Shown: positions 34,720 through 44,418, numbered from the stretch's first letter. The stretch is 64,000 nt of DNA from Ruminococcus_G sp050944415 (GCA_050944415.1 JBMNRA010000002.1:1-64000), one strand, 5' to 3'. The notes: generated by a model not told the origin, from the letters alone. Translations and numbers: made by a program.

Positions 34720-36548
34720 CATGCAAACTGACTGTAGTAAAGTTCGGCATACAGTCCCTTCTTTTCCAGCAATTCCCGGTGATTTCCCTGCTCCAGAATA
34801 TTTCCATTCTGCATAAACAGGATCATATCCGCATCTACGATGGTAGACAGCCGGTGGGCGATGACAAAGCTGGTTCTGTTTTTCATCAGCGCTTTCATGG
34901 CTTTTCCGATCTCCATTTCCGTGCGGGTGTCCACACTGGAGGTGGCTTCATCCAGGATCAGAACCGCAGGGTCGCAGAGTACCACCCGGGCGATGGTCAG
35001 AAGCTGGCGCTGTCCCGCGGAGATATTTTCCGCGTCATTTTCCAGAAATGTATCGTAGCCTTGCGGCATGGTGCGGATGAAAAAGTCCGCCTGCGCCGTT
35101 TTGGCGGCGGCAACGATCTCCTCTCGGGTGGCGTCCGGTTTCCCGTAGGCGATGTTTTCCGCTATGGTTCCGGAAAACAGCCAGGTATCCTGGAGAACCA
35201 TGCCGAAGTTACTGCGCAGGTTCTGCCGGGTCATGGCGCGGGTGTCGGTGCCGTCCAGCAAAATCTTGCCGTCCATCACTTCATAGAACCGCATCAGAAG
35301 ATTGATCAGTGTGGTTTTTCCGGCTCCGGTGCTGCCGACGATGGCAATTTTCTGACCGGGAAGGGCGGAAAAACTGATATCTTTCATCAGAATCTGATCC
35401 GGAGAGTAGCCGAAGCGCACATGCCGGAATTCCACCAGTCCTTTTGCGCTGCGGATGAGAGCCGGGGCAGAGGGCTCCGGAGAAATTTCTTCCTCATCCA
35501 GCATTTCATAAATCCGTTCCACAGAGGCCAGGGCGGACTGCATGGTATTGATCATGTAGGCGGCTTCTGTCAAAGGTTCGGAAGCCTGGTTGACATACTG
35601 GAAGAAAGCCTGAAATATCCCTACGGTAAGGCCGCCTTCCAGCAGCATTTTTCCTGCGATGACAGCCAGCAGGATCTGACCGAAACGGTTGATCAGCCGG
35701 ATGGCCGGATTAATGGCGTTGATCAGAAAATCAGCTCTGCAGGAAGCGTCTGCAAGTTCTTCCGTAGCTCTTTCCATATCCTGTAAACTTTGCGCTTCCC
35801 GGTTAAAGGCTTTAATGATAATGCGGCCGCTGTAGGACTCTTCCACATGGGCGGTGACATTGCTGACGCATTGCTGCCGCTTCATGGCGTACTTTAAGGT
35901 TTTATCCGAAAAAAGCTTTGTGGCAAACAGCGCCAGGAGTGTAAATATCAGAAAGATCACGGTCAGCCAGACACTGAAATAAAACATCATAATCAGTGAA
36001 CCGACAACCATCCCGATGGCAGTGAACAGTTTTAAAAGTCCTGTCTGCAGCGCTTCCGCCATTTTGTCAAGGTCGTTTGTGGCCCGGCTTAAAACAGCTC
36101 CCGGTTTGTTCCGGTCAAAGAAGGATAATGGCAGTCGGTTTAATTTGGCGCTGATCTCTGTCCGCAGGCGAAGGCTCAGTTTTTCGGCAAAACTGGCCAT
36201 TAGGAAGGACTGGAGAGCATAGAAGCCTGCCGCCCCCATATAAATCAGAAACAGAATAAAAATCTCACGGCCGCTTTTTCCCCAGGTAACGGTAAAGGCG
36301 GTTCCTTCACTTAAGGAGCGGCTGATGCCATTCCACAGAGTATCCACTACGGAGACGCTGTACAGAGGGGCCAGGATGGACAGTAAGGTGTAGAGAATAA
36401 CGGAAATAAAAACGATAAACAGCCGGATATGCTGGTCGCTTACGGAATTCCAGAGCCGTTTTAAAGTTTTTCCGGTATGATTGGGAACGGCAAAGTCCAT
36501 ATCTTCTTCAAAATATTCCGTATGATTATTCTCCGCCACGGATATCAT
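34719..36548 (-). CDS. ABC exporter half-transporter with consensus ATPase site
   Basis: This 609-residue protein has a six-helix exporter domain (to about residue 345) and a nucleotide-binding domain with Walker A GSTGAGKTTLIN, signature ISAGQRQLLTIARV and Walker B VLILDEATSSVD, including the catalytic Glu. Its start overlaps the end of the partner gene at 36526 by 23 bp. The partner has Asp at the catalytic Glu position, so together they form a heterodimeric exporter with one degenerate site, like BmrCD or TM287/288. The substrate is probably a drug or peptide. Confidence 0.93.
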   Translation of the reverse strand: MISVAENNHTEYFEEDMDFAVPNHTGKTLKRLWNSVSDQHIRLFIVFISVILYTLLSILAPLYSVSVVDTLWNGISRSLSEGTAFTVTWGKSGREIFILFLIYMGAAGFYALQSFLMASFAEKLSLRLRTEISAKLNRLPLSFFDRNKPGAVLSRATNDLDKMAEALQTGLLKLFTAIGMVVGSLIMMFYFSVWLTVIFLIFTLLALFATKLFSDKTLKYAMKRQQCVSNVTAHVEESYSGRIIIKAFNREAQSLQDMERATEELADASCRADFLINAINPAIRLINRFGQILLAVIAGKMLLEGGLTVGIFQAFFQYVNQASEPLTEAAYMINTMQSALASVERIYEMLDEEEISPEPSAPALIRSAKGLVEFRHVRFGYSPDQILMKDISFSALPGQKIAIVGSTGAGKTTLINLLMRFYEVMDGKILLDGTDTRAMTRQNLRSNFGMVLQDTWLFSGTIAENIAYGKPDATREEIVAAAKTAQADFFIRTMPQGYDTFLENDAENISAGQRQLLTIARVVLCDPAVLILDEATSSVDTRTEMEIGKAMKALMKNRTSFVIAHRLSTIVDADMILFMQNGNILEQGNHRELLEKKGLYAELYYSQFA

Positions 36549-38265
36549 CTCCTTTCATCTGTGATCTGGCAATGTCCTGGTATACGGGGCAGGTTTTCAT
36601 CAGAGATTCATGGGTTCCCACACCTGCAATTCTTCCGTTTTCCAGCACGATAATCTGATCTGCGTTTAAAATGGTGCTGACCCTCTGGGCGATGATAAAC
36701 AGGGCGGCGTCCCTGGTTTTTTCCGCCAGCGCTTTTCTGAGAGCCGCATCGGTCTTAAAATCCAGAGCGGAAAAACTGTCGTCAAAAATATACAGATCCG
36801 CCGGCTTCATCAGAGCCCTTGCAATGGAAAGCCTTTGTTTCTGTCCGCCGGAGAAGTTGGTGCCGCCCTGGGATACAGGGGCATTGAGGCCATAGGGAAG
36901 ATCCATGACAAAACCGGACTGGGCCGTGGCAAGGGCCCCTTCCATTTCCCTTCTGTTGGCATCTTCTTTTCCATAGCGGAGGTTATCGGCGATGGTTCCG
37001 GAAAACAGCCATGCTTTCTGCGGTACGTATGCAATACGGTTTCGCAGTGATTTCTGGGTCATCTTACAGATATCTGTACCGGAAAAAAGAATTGACCCGG
37101 ACGTTACATCATGAAAACGGAGCATCAGCTTCGCAATGGTGGACTTTCCGCTTCCCGTACTTCCGATAACGGCAGTGGTCGTTCCTTTCCTGCAGCTGAA
37201 CGTAAGATCGTGAAGGGTATCCTCATCGGCATCGGCGAACCGGAAGGTGACATTCTGAAACCGGAGAACTTCCGTCTGATCGGTCAGCGGCTCGGAAAGT
37301 GTTTTGGCAGGCTCGGAAATCTCAGGCCGGCATGCGAGCACTTCCCGGATACGGCAAAGACAGGTCCGGGCCCGGGGAAGCAGAATCAGCACCATCTGGG
37401 CCATGATGATATAAAAAAGAATCAGAATGGCGTACTGGGTCAGAGCGGTAATATCGCCGATTTCCATAAACCCGGCTCCGATCCGGTTGCCGCCGATCCA
37501 TAGTATGGCAACCACACAGAGGTTGAGAACCAGCAGAGCAACACTTTCCAGACCGGCAAACAGCCGGTTGGCGCTGATGGCCGTCCTGGCATACTCTTCA
37601 AAGGATTTTCACATTCGCTTTTCTTCATACTTTTCTTTATAAAAGGCCCGGATCACCCGGACACCGGTCAGATTTTCCCGGAGGATTACATTCATGGTAT
37701 CCAGCAGTTTCTGCAGCCTGTCAAAAATGTAAGAGGCTTTTCTGGTTACCAGAATGGCCAGCAGAATGATAACGGCCGTAGCGCCTATCATCAGAAAGCC
37801 CATCAGGGTATCCAGAGAAAAAGCCATGACGATTCCCAGAATACAGATGACCGGTACCGGCAGCACCATCTGAATGCACCAGACGAAGGACTGCTGTACC
37901 ACATTGACGTCGTTTAAAGTACGGGTAATCATGGAACCGGTACCGAAGCTTTCAAAATCATGGGCGGAAAAGGCCAGGGAATGCTTATAGAGTGCATTGC
38001 GTATATCCCGGCCGATTCTGGCGGAAAGGCTGGCACAGCACCAGCTTCCCGCCAGTGCGCCTCCGCTGGTAATAATTGTGACGAGAAGCATGAATACTCC
38101 GTCCCGGATTATACGGTCGAGATCGCCGCCCGCCACGCCGGTATTGATCATGCCTGCTGTGATGGTGGGAATGAGCAGTCCTCCCGCCACATCCAGAATC
38201 ATCACCAGCAGGGTGAATATGCAGAGCCGTTTATATGGTTTCAGAAAATAAAGGATCAGTTTCAT
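36526..38265 (-). pseudogene. ABC exporter half-transporter interrupted by one in-frame TGA
   Basis: The gene reads MKLILYFLKPYK at 38265 through six helices to KYEEKRM, then meets TGA at 37609-37611, and continues in the same frame with KSFEEYARTAISANRL to the end at 36526. Without the stop it would be a normal exporter of about 579 residues. The ATPase domain is intact: GSTGSGKSTIAK, FSGGQKQRLSIARA, and a degenerate Walker B IFDDSFSALD. The stop falls between the fourth and fifth helices, so the two pieces would not insert normally. It may be a real nonsense mutation, a base-call error or a read-through site. Confidence 0.85.
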
Positions 38266-38720
38266 ACAGAACCTCCTGAATCAAAGACATGCTGATTTTC
38301 CAGGTTTCTCAGATTTTCCACGTATTTTTCTGTCAGGCGCAGCAGCTCCTTTCGTTCACCGGCGGTCAGTGCCTGAAAAGCTTCATGTTCCATCTGCTGT
38401 ACAGGAAGAATATTCTTCTGTACAAACTCCTGGCCTTTCGGCGTCAGATGAATATGTTTGTCATGGCCTTTTCCCTGTTCCAGGTAAAGATATCCTTCCC
38501 GTTCCAGCTTGCGGATAGAGGAATTAATGGTCTGCTTGGTTACGTAATATGTCTGACAGATATCCTTCTGCAGGCATCCGTCCCCGAGTTCACAGATAAT
38601 ATAAAAGATCGTAAAGGCACTGTCGGAAATGCCGATATGGCGTGCGATATCGCTGTAGATATCGTCCATTTCTTTATATAGCCTGTTAAAGGCGACAATA
38701 TTGTATTCTTTTTCCCTCAT
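38262..38720 (-). CDS. MarR-family transcriptional regulator
   Basis: This 152-residue protein has the MarR winged helix-turn-helix (residues about 30-110; GCLQKDICQTYYVTKQTINS, then the wing with KGHDKHIHLTPKG). It overlaps the first ABC gene by 4 bp, so regulator and exporter share a transcript. Its promoter contains a perfect 12-bp inverted repeat (38742-38782), the likely binding site for auto-repression. AGGAGG precedes the start. Confidence 0.94.
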   Translation of the reverse strand: MREKEYNIVAFNRLYKEMDDIYSDIARHIGISDSAFTIFYIICELGDGCLQKDICQTYYVTKQTINSSIRKLEREGYLYLEQGKGHDKHIHLTPKGQEFVQKNILPVQQMEHEAFQALTAGERKELLRLTEKYVENLRNLENQHVFDSGGSV

Positions 38721-38741
38721 GTACTTCCTCCTTGAACAAGT

Positions 38742-38793
38742 ATGATTTCGGACCTATATAAGGTATTATAGTCCGAAATCATACCAAAGTCAA
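38742..38793 (-). promoter_or_regulatory. marR-ABC promoter with 12-bp inverted repeat
   Basis: On the minus strand TTGACT (38788-38793) and TATAAT (38765-38770) are 17 bases apart. ATGATTTCGGAC (38742-38753) and GTCCGAAATCAT (38771-38782) are exact reverse complements separated by 17 bases. One arm fills the -35/-10 spacer and the other lies just downstream of the -10 box. Confidence 0.88.
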
Positions 38794-38797
38794 GAGT

Positions 38798-38826
38798 TTG
38801 ACATTTGTATAAAAGGAAGGTAGAAT
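38798..38826 (+). promoter_or_regulatory. promoter of the flavodoxin-ferredoxin gene
   Basis: TTGACA (38798-38803) and TAGAAT (38821-38826) are 17 bases apart, directly next to the divergent marR promoter. The MarR operator lies 16 bp upstream, so cross-regulation is possible. Confidence 0.75.
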
Positions 38827-38862
38827 TGGACCATAAAAGAAAGAGTACAGGGAGGCATACGT

Positions 38863-39621
38863 ATGTTGGAAAAAACAAATTTATGTTGTTTCAGTCCTAC
38901 CGGAGGCACGAAGCATATGGGAGAGATTTTTTGCCGGGATATATCGCGGGAAGTTGTTGTCACAGACCTGATGAAGAAAGAAGAACCTGTTCAGCCGGAC
39001 AGTGATCTTACTGTGCTTGCGGCGCCGGTATTCGGAGGAAGAATTCCTTCCACCGCGTCAGAACGGATCGGAAAACTGAAAGGCGAGGGGAAAAAAGCAG
39101 TGACACTGGTGGTTTACGGCGTGAGAGCCTACGAGGATGCACTGCTGGAGCTGAACCAGCTGGCAGAAAAGCAGGGATTTCAGGTGATTGCTTCCGCAGC
39201 TCTGGTAACCCGTCATTCTATCGTACCGGAGGTGGGAGCGGACCGCCCGGATCAGGAGGATCTTAAGCAGATCCAGGATTTTGCAAAGCAGGTGGAAGAA
39301 AAAATTTCCGGCGGCATATACGACAAAGTTTCGGTGCCGGGAAATTATCCTTATAAAGCGCCTATGCAGGTGGCGGCAGCGCCTATTTCTCTGGAGGGCT
39401 GTGTACAGTGCAAAAGCTGTGTCAACGTCTGTCCTACGGGCGCGGTGACTCTTGCGGATCAGCAGATTGTGACGGATCTGGGAAAATGTATTCTCTGCAT
39501 GGCCTGTACGGCAGTCTGTCCGAAAAAAGTACGGGTTCTTCCGGCGCCTATGCAGGAGGGAATGAATGCCAAACTGGGACCATTGAAAGAAGTTCACAGA
39601 GAAAATGAATTTTTTATTTAA
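38863..39621 (+). CDS. flavodoxin-domain protein with two [4Fe-4S] motifs
   Basis: This 252-residue protein starts with a flavodoxin fold (CCFSPTGGTKHMGEIF, the FMN phosphate loop) and ends with CVQCKSCVNVCPTG and CILCMACTAVCPKK, a two-cluster ferredoxin. It is a soluble electron-transfer protein, related in layout to the broken gene at 18806 but complete. It is divergent from marR and followed by an acetyltransferase 12 bp downstream. Confidence 0.92.
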   Translation: MLEKTNLCCFSPTGGTKHMGEIFCRDISREVVVTDLMKKEEPVQPDSDLTVLAAPVFGGRIPSTASERIGKLKGEGKKAVTLVVYGVRAYEDALLELNQLAEKQGFQVIASAALVTRHSIVPEVGADRPDQEDLKQIQDFAKQVEEKISGGIYDKVSVPGNYPYKAPMQVAAAPISLEGCVQCKSCVNVCPTGAVTLADQQIVTDLGKCILCMACTAVCPKKVRVLPAPMQEGMNAKLGPLKEVHRENEFFI

Positions 39622-39633
39622 TGTGGAGGAATG

Positions 39634-40197
39634 ATGACAGAAAAGGAAAAAAGAGACGCGGGTATGATTTACGATGCCAATTATGATGAAGAACTGCAGA
39701 AGGAAATGCAGGAATGCCAGGATCAGTGCTTTTTATATAACCAGATCCTGCCTTCCAGAACCGGAGAGCGGGAGGAACAGATGAAGAAGATTCTGGGAAA
39801 AGTAAAGGGATCTTTTGAGATCCGCCCTCCCTTCTGGTGTGATTACGGCTATAACATTGAAATCGGAGAGAGGTTTTTTGCCAGTCACAACTGCGTGATT
39901 CTGGACGGAGCCAGGGTGACTTTTGGCGACGATGTGTTTATCGCTCCCGACTGCGGGTTTTATACGGCGGGTCATCCCGTTGACAGCGAACGCAGAAACA
40001 AAGGACTGGAATATGCCCGCCCCATCACGGTGGGAGACAGCGTATGGTTCGGAGCCGGCGTGAGAGTAATGCCCGGGGTAACCATCGGAAGCGATGTGGT
40101 GATTGGCGCAGGCAGCGTGGTAACCAGAGATATCCCCGATCATGTGGTTGCAGCGGGAAATCCCTGCCGGGTGATCCGGAATATTGAGGAAGCGTAA
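39634..40197 (+). CDS. sugar O-acetyltransferase (maltose/galactoside type)
   Basis: This 187-residue protein has an N-terminal Mac domain (EKRDAGMIYDANYDEEL) followed by left-handed beta-helix hexapeptide repeats (VILDGARVTFGDDVFIAPD, then VWFGAGVRVMPGVTIG and VVIGAGSVVTRDI). The catalytic His is in YTAGHPVD. It transfers acetyl from acetyl-CoA to a sugar hydroxyl. ATG 39634 is preferred to ATG 39631 because GGAGGA directly abuts the latter. Confidence 0.93.
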   Translation: MTEKEKRDAGMIYDANYDEELQKEMQECQDQCFLYNQILPSRTGEREEQMKKILGKVKGSFEIRPPFWCDYGYNIEIGERFFASHNCVILDGARVTFGDDVFIAPDCGFYTAGHPVDSERRNKGLEYARPITVGDSVWFGAGVRVMPGVTIGSDVVIGAGSVVTRDIPDHVVAAGNPCRVIRNIEEA

Positions 40198-40208
40198 AAG
40201 GAGAGATT

Positions 40209-40880
40209 ATGTATACTGTTGCAGTGATCGATGATGATGTTTACGTGGGGGATATGCTGGAAAGGGTATTGAAAAAAGAAGGGTATGAAGTTCTGCGTGC
40301 CTATTCCGGCACGGAAGCGCTGATGCTGCTTTCCAGGATAAAACCGGATCTTGTTCTGTTGGATCTTATGCTTCCGGGATGTTCCGGGGAAGAGGTACTT
40401 CCCGGTATATCAGATATTCCGGTCATTGTGATCAGCGCCCGGTCGGAAATTTCCGACCGGGTGGAGATGCTTCTGAAGGGGGCGGATGACTACCTGACCA
40501 AACCTTTTGATACGAAAGAACTTCTCGCCCGGATCACGGTACAGCTCAGGAAGAAGGAACACCTTGCCAGGAGGAAGCATTATGTGTTTCAGGAACTGGA
40601 AGTGGATGATGATCTTCATGAGGTGAAGGTGGACGGCTGCAGCGTGAGACTGACCAGAACGGAATACGCGATTTTGAAGCTCCTGATTCAGAATCCCCGG
40701 CAGGTCATTACGAAATCTGTAATGCTGGAGCGGATCAGCCAGGACACACCGGACTGTGTGGAAAGTTCTCTGAAAGTACATGTCAGCAATCTGCGCAGAA
40801 AGCTGCGGGAAATCAAAGGAAGGGATTATATTGAGTCTGTCTGGGGGATCGGATTTAAATTAAGAGAGGAGACATGTTAA
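40209..40880 (+). CDS. OmpR-family response regulator
   Basis: This 223-residue regulator has a receiver domain (D8, D9, D10; phospho-acceptor D52 in LLDLMLPGC; Lys in YLTKPFD) and a winged-helix output domain (RLTRTEYAILKLL, YIESVWGIGFKL). It starts 11 bp after the acetyltransferase gene. The ABC ATPase, permease and a histidine kinase follow, giving the order regulator, ATPase, permease, kinase found in many Lachnospiraceae antibiotic-response loci. Confidence 0.93.
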   Translation: MYTVAVIDDDVYVGDMLERVLKKEGYEVLRAYSGTEALMLLSRIKPDLVLLDLMLPGCSGEEVLPGISDIPVIVISARSEISDRVEMLLKGADDYLTKPFDTKELLARITVQLRKKEHLARRKHYVFQELEVDDDLHEVKVDGCSVRLTRTEYAILKLLIQNPRQVITKSVMLERISQDTPDCVESSLKVHVSNLRRKLREIKGRDYIESVWGIGFKLREETC

Positions 40881-40961
40881 CTGTTTCTTTACGTTTTTCT
40901 TTACCGGTTTCTGTATGAAGAAGGCGTATGATACCGGTATCAAACGTAAGGAGGTCATTAC

Positions 40962-41876
40962 ATGGAATACGTGTTAAAAACGGAAGGCCTTTCCAAACAA
41001 TACGGCTATTTCAAAGCACTGGATCATTTGTCTATGCAGGTTCCCAAAGGGGCTATTTACGGTCTGGTGGGAAAAAACGGCGCGGGGAAAACCACGCTGA
41101 TCCGGTTGATCTGCGGTCTGCAGAAACCTTCAAAAGGCACCTACACTCTCTATGGTCAGCAGTACGATGAGCTGGGAATTTCCCGGATGCGCAGAAGAAT
41201 GGGGGCAGTGGTGGAGACACCCTCCATTTATCAGGATATGACAGCCAGGGACAATCTCCGGCAGCAGTATATGATTCTGGGACGCCCTTCCTGCGAGGGG
41301 ATAAATGAGCTTCTGGAACTGGTGGGCCTTTCTGATATCGGAAAGAAAAAGGTGAAAAATTTTTCACTGGGTATGCGTCAGCGGCTGGGAATTGCAGTAG
41401 CTCTGGCCGGAAGTCCGGACTTTCTGGTACTTGACGAACCGGTCAACGGACTGGATCCGGAAGGCATTATAGAAATCAGAGAGCTGATTTTAAAACTGAA
41501 CCGGGAAAGGCAGATCACAGTATTGATTTCCAGTCATATTCTGGATGAATTGTCCAGGCTGGCCACCTGCTACGGATTTATCGATCAGGGAAGAATGGTA
41601 AAAGAGATCAGCGCCGGAGAGCTGGAGGAGCTTTGCCGGAAATGTATCCGGGTGGAGGTATCTGATACGGGAAGTCTTGCAAAAGTGCTGGAGCAAATGG
41701 GGCTCGCATACACCATTTTGTCAGAGACAGAAGGAGAAATCTATGGGAAGGTCAGCGTGACAAAGCTGGCGCTGGCCTGCAGCCAGGAAAACTGTGAAAT
41801 CTTTTCTATGGCGGAACGGGATGAAAGTCTGGAAAGCTACTATATCCGTCTGATCGGAGGTGGTTCTCATGAGTAA
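40962..41876 (+). CDS. ABC transporter ATP-binding protein (BcrA-like)
   Basis: This 304-residue protein carries Walker A GLVGKNGAGKTTLIR, signature FSLGMRQRLGIAVAL, Walker B FLVLDEPVNGLDP and the H-loop ISSHILDELS, followed by a C-terminal regulatory extension. This is the drug/lantibiotic-immunity subtype that works with ABC-2 permeases. AGGAGG precedes the start, and its end overlaps the permease start by 8 bp. Confidence 0.94.
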   Translation: MEYVLKTEGLSKQYGYFKALDHLSMQVPKGAIYGLVGKNGAGKTTLIRLICGLQKPSKGTYTLYGQQYDELGISRMRRRMGAVVETPSIYQDMTARDNLRQQYMILGRPSCEGINELLELVGLSDIGKKKVKNFSLGMRQRLGIAVALAGSPDFLVLDEPVNGLDPEGIIEIRELILKLNRERQITVLISSHILDELSRLATCYGFIDQGRMVKEISAGELEELCRKCIRVEVSDTGSLAKVLEQMGLAYTILSETEGEIYGKVSVTKLALACSQENCEIFSMAERDESLESYYIRLIGGGSHE

Positions 41877-42696
41877 ACTGTTAAGAGCGAATCTGCTGCG
41901 GCTGTGGAAAAGCAAGGTGTTCTGGGGATGCATACTGATCCTGGCAGGATATGAACTGTTGACTGAGTTCACCACTTACCGGGGCATGGTCAAGTACAAT
42001 GTGGAGATAACACTGGATCAGATGGTACTGAATTATCTTGCGATGGCGGGAATCGCTCTGTCGGTTTTTATCAGTCTCTTTCTGGGCACTGAGTATCACG
42101 ACGGCACGATCCGCAATAAGATTATCGTGGGAAATTCCCGGACAGAAGTATATCTGGCCGGCTTTATCACCAGTATGCTGGGAAGCATTCTGACTTTCCT
42201 TTTGGCTTTGCTGCCTGGTATTCTGGCGGGTCTGCCTCTCTTCGGAAGAATTCAGAGTTCTCCGGAAGATTTTCTGCTGGCGGTTGCCGGAGGAGCGCTC
42301 CTTTGTATATCTTATGCGTCCATGTTTAATCTGGCCGGTTTCCTGATTACCAGCAAAGCGCACGGCGCTGTGGTGTGTATCCTGGCATCCTTTGCACTGC
42401 TGTTTGCGGCTGTTTATCTGGGAAACTCCCTCAGCCAGCCGGAAATGATCGAACAGCTGAAGATGGCGGCGGACGGCAGCCAGATAAGGGAACTGGTGAA
42501 TAATCCCAATTATGTGGAAGGTACCAAACGGATCGTATATCAGTTTCTGATGGACTGGCTGCCCAGCGGCCAAAGCTTTCAGATCGGTTCTATGGAGGTA
42601 CTTTACCCCTGGAGAATTCTGGCTTATTCTGCGGTCAACAGTGGGTTGTTTGGAATTTTCGGGTATGTTCTCTTTAACAGAAAGGATATGAAGTAG
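41869..42696 (+). CDS. ABC-2 type transporter permease
   Basis: This protein of about 275 residues has six hydrophobic segments and the extracytoplasmic loop between helices 5 and 6 expected of ABC-2 permeases such as BcrB. The text FLGTEYHDGTIRNKIIVGNSR is typical. ATG 41869 is used because CGGAGG (41855-41860) lies 8 bases upstream. It acts with the ATPase just upstream, probably exporting a toxic peptide or lipid-active compound. Confidence 0.92.
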   Translation: MSKLLRANLLRLWKSKVFWGCILILAGYELLTEFTTYRGMVKYNVEITLDQMVLNYLAMAGIALSVFISLFLGTEYHDGTIRNKIIVGNSRTEVYLAGFITSMLGSILTFLLALLPGILAGLPLFGRIQSSPEDFLLAVAGGALLCISYASMFNLAGFLITSKAHGAVVCILASFALLFAAVYLGNSLSQPEMIEQLKMAADGSQIRELVNNPNYVEGTKRIVYQFLMDWLPSGQSFQIGSMEVLYPWRILAYSAVNSGLFGIFGYVLFNRKDMK

Positions 42697-42700
42697 AAAA

Positions 42701-43588
42701 GTGATATTGGGAGTTATCTGCACTTTGCTGGCTGTGATTGTGGCGATACTGCTTCTGAAAATAAGATCTCTGCACCGGGCGGCAGAAGAAATCACAGCGC
42801 AGGCAAAAGAGCGCATGACCGGGGAAACCAATGTGGGAATTGATATTTCCATATCAGACAGAGCCATGCGGCGTCTGGCTGCCATCCTGGACCGTCAGCT
42901 GAAAATTATGCGGGAAAAGCAGATGCGGTATACCCGGGGAGACCGGGAACTGAAAGATGCAGTGGCCAACATTTCCCACGATCTGCGGACACCCCTGACG
43001 GCCATCCGGGGTTATCTGGACCTGCTGAAGGAGGAAGAGGTTTCCGGCGAGGTAAGGGAATATCTGGATATTATAGAAGACCGAACGGAAAGAATGCGGG
43101 AACTGACGGAGGAATTCTTTCGTTATTCTGTCCTCCGCTCTGTCAGTCTGCCGAAGGTGCAGGAGAAAATTTCTCTGAACCGTCTGTTGGAAGAAGCTGC
43201 GGCTGCCTATTACGGAGCTTTTACGGAAGCGGGAATCGTTCCGGAGATCCGGATGCCGGACTGTCAGGTAGTGCGCACGCTGAACCGGCAGACGGTGATG
43301 CGGATATTGGAAAATATCATCAGCAACGGGATAAAATACAGTGAAGGCGATTTCCAGATGATTCTGCGGGAGGATGGAAAACTGTATTTTAAAAACAAGA
43401 CGGCCCGCCTGGACAAAGTGCAGGCAGGTCATCTTTTTGAACGGTTTTATACAGTGGAAGATGCCAGAAAGAGTACCGGCCTGGGCCTGTCCATTGCAAA
43501 AACACTGACGGAGGCTGTAGGCGGACGTATACAGGCGGAATATGAGGCTGGTGTGCTGAGTATTCTGGTTGAATTCCCCGCTTTATGA
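42701..43588 (+). CDS. sensor histidine kinase
   Basis: This 295-residue kinase has one N-terminal membrane helix (residues 1-20), no extracytoplasmic domain, a dimerisation helix with ISHDLRTPLTAIRGYLDLL and an ATPase domain (IISNGIKYSEGD, STGLGLSIAKTL). The start is GTG, 4 bp after the permease stop, with a weak ribosome site, so translation is probably coupled. Its 3' end overlaps the convergent gene at 43583 by 6 bp. Confidence 0.9.
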   Translation: MILGVICTLLAVIVAILLLKIRSLHRAAEEITAQAKERMTGETNVGIDISISDRAMRRLAAILDRQLKIMREKQMRYTRGDRELKDAVANISHDLRTPLTAIRGYLDLLKEEEVSGEVREYLDIIEDRTERMRELTEEFFRYSVLRSVSLPKVQEKISLNRLLEEAAAAYYGAFTEAGIVPEIRMPDCQVVRTLNRQTVMRILENIISNGIKYSEGDFQMILREDGKLYFKNKTARLDKVQAGHLFERFYTVEDARKSTGLGLSIAKTLTEAVGGRIQAEYEAGVLSILVEFPAL

Positions 43589-44418
43589 GCTTTGGACGGT
43601 TACCTCTCCCGCTTTTATGGAAAGATAGTCTGAACTGGCGCTTAAAAGATAAAGAAAATATTTACCGTCTTCCTCTGCCGTCAGAGTGTAAGTTCCGGTC
43701 ATCATATCAAAGTGATCGCCCGGATACAGGGTTCCGTCTTTGATGTATCCAACGATCAGAAGCTGGTTGGAGACGGTTTCAGAGGGATATTTTTCAAAAG
43801 AGCAGGTAATGGAATCACCTTTGGAAAGCATCCAGCTGTCTCCATTTTCTTTCGTCAGGACGGCCACGGAAGCATTCGTAAGAATGACACCGGGAATGTC
43901 CCATGCACTTTTGGCTGTTTCCAAAGGAATTTCCACAACAGAGGAAGGAATGAAGGAGGAATCCTGGATATCTTCAATGATCCGGTTTTCAGGAATACCT
44001 TCCGCTTTTCTCTGCAATTCTTCCATATCAATGATTTCTCCCTGTTTGTTGCGGTAAGCGCCGTCTTTATAGATCAGGATGCCATCTCCTGGATCCTGTA
44101 CTTCTGTACCGATCAGCGGTGAATTTTCTTCTGTGATCAGAGAAGAATGAAAAAGATATCCGGCCGCTGCAGCGCCGACCGCTATAGAAAATACGGCTAC
44201 TTCACCGTTTTTAAGTGTAGTGCCAGGCCACGTATATCGAGTGTCTGAAGAGGGAATCTCACCTTTATCAACTATATTCTGCATGGTTTCATCAGAATAA
44301 ACAGTATATTCCCAAGTAATAGATTTGGATAGATCTTGGGAATCTGCATATACGCTGGAGATCAGAGATAAAGATAAGATAAGATAATTCCCACTATAAA
44401 ACATGTGATTTTTTTCAT
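43583..44418 (-). CDS. putative secreted protein, signal peptide out of frame at a pentanucleotide repeat
   Basis: From ATG 44418, with an upstream AAAGGA site, the text is MKKITCFIVGIIL, the start of a normal signal peptide, but this frame soon stops. The mature sequence (SSVYADSQDLSKSITWEY onward, about 265 residues) lies in another frame. Three GATAA units (plus strand, 44373-44387) mark the slip. With one unit fewer, the frame joins to give a normal lipobox-free signal peptide ending VYA. The mature part is rich in short beta-strand-like stretches. I do not recognise a domain. As written, translation could use ATG 44404, which gives a signal-like helix lacking basic residues. Confidence 0.7.
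44373..44387. repeat. pentanucleotide tandem repeat (GATAA) x3 in a signal-peptide coding region
   Basis: Three perfect GATAA units, preceded by a GATAAA (44367-44372), lie in the hydrophobic core of the signal peptide of the gene at 43583-44418. Because five is not a multiple of three, each gain or loss changes frame. Confidence 0.85.

Noticed and set aside
37609..37611. Selenocysteine decoding of the in-frame TGA in the ABC exporter
   Set aside because: The site lies in a loop between membrane helices with no catalytic role, and I see no convincing selenocysteine insertion hairpin after it.
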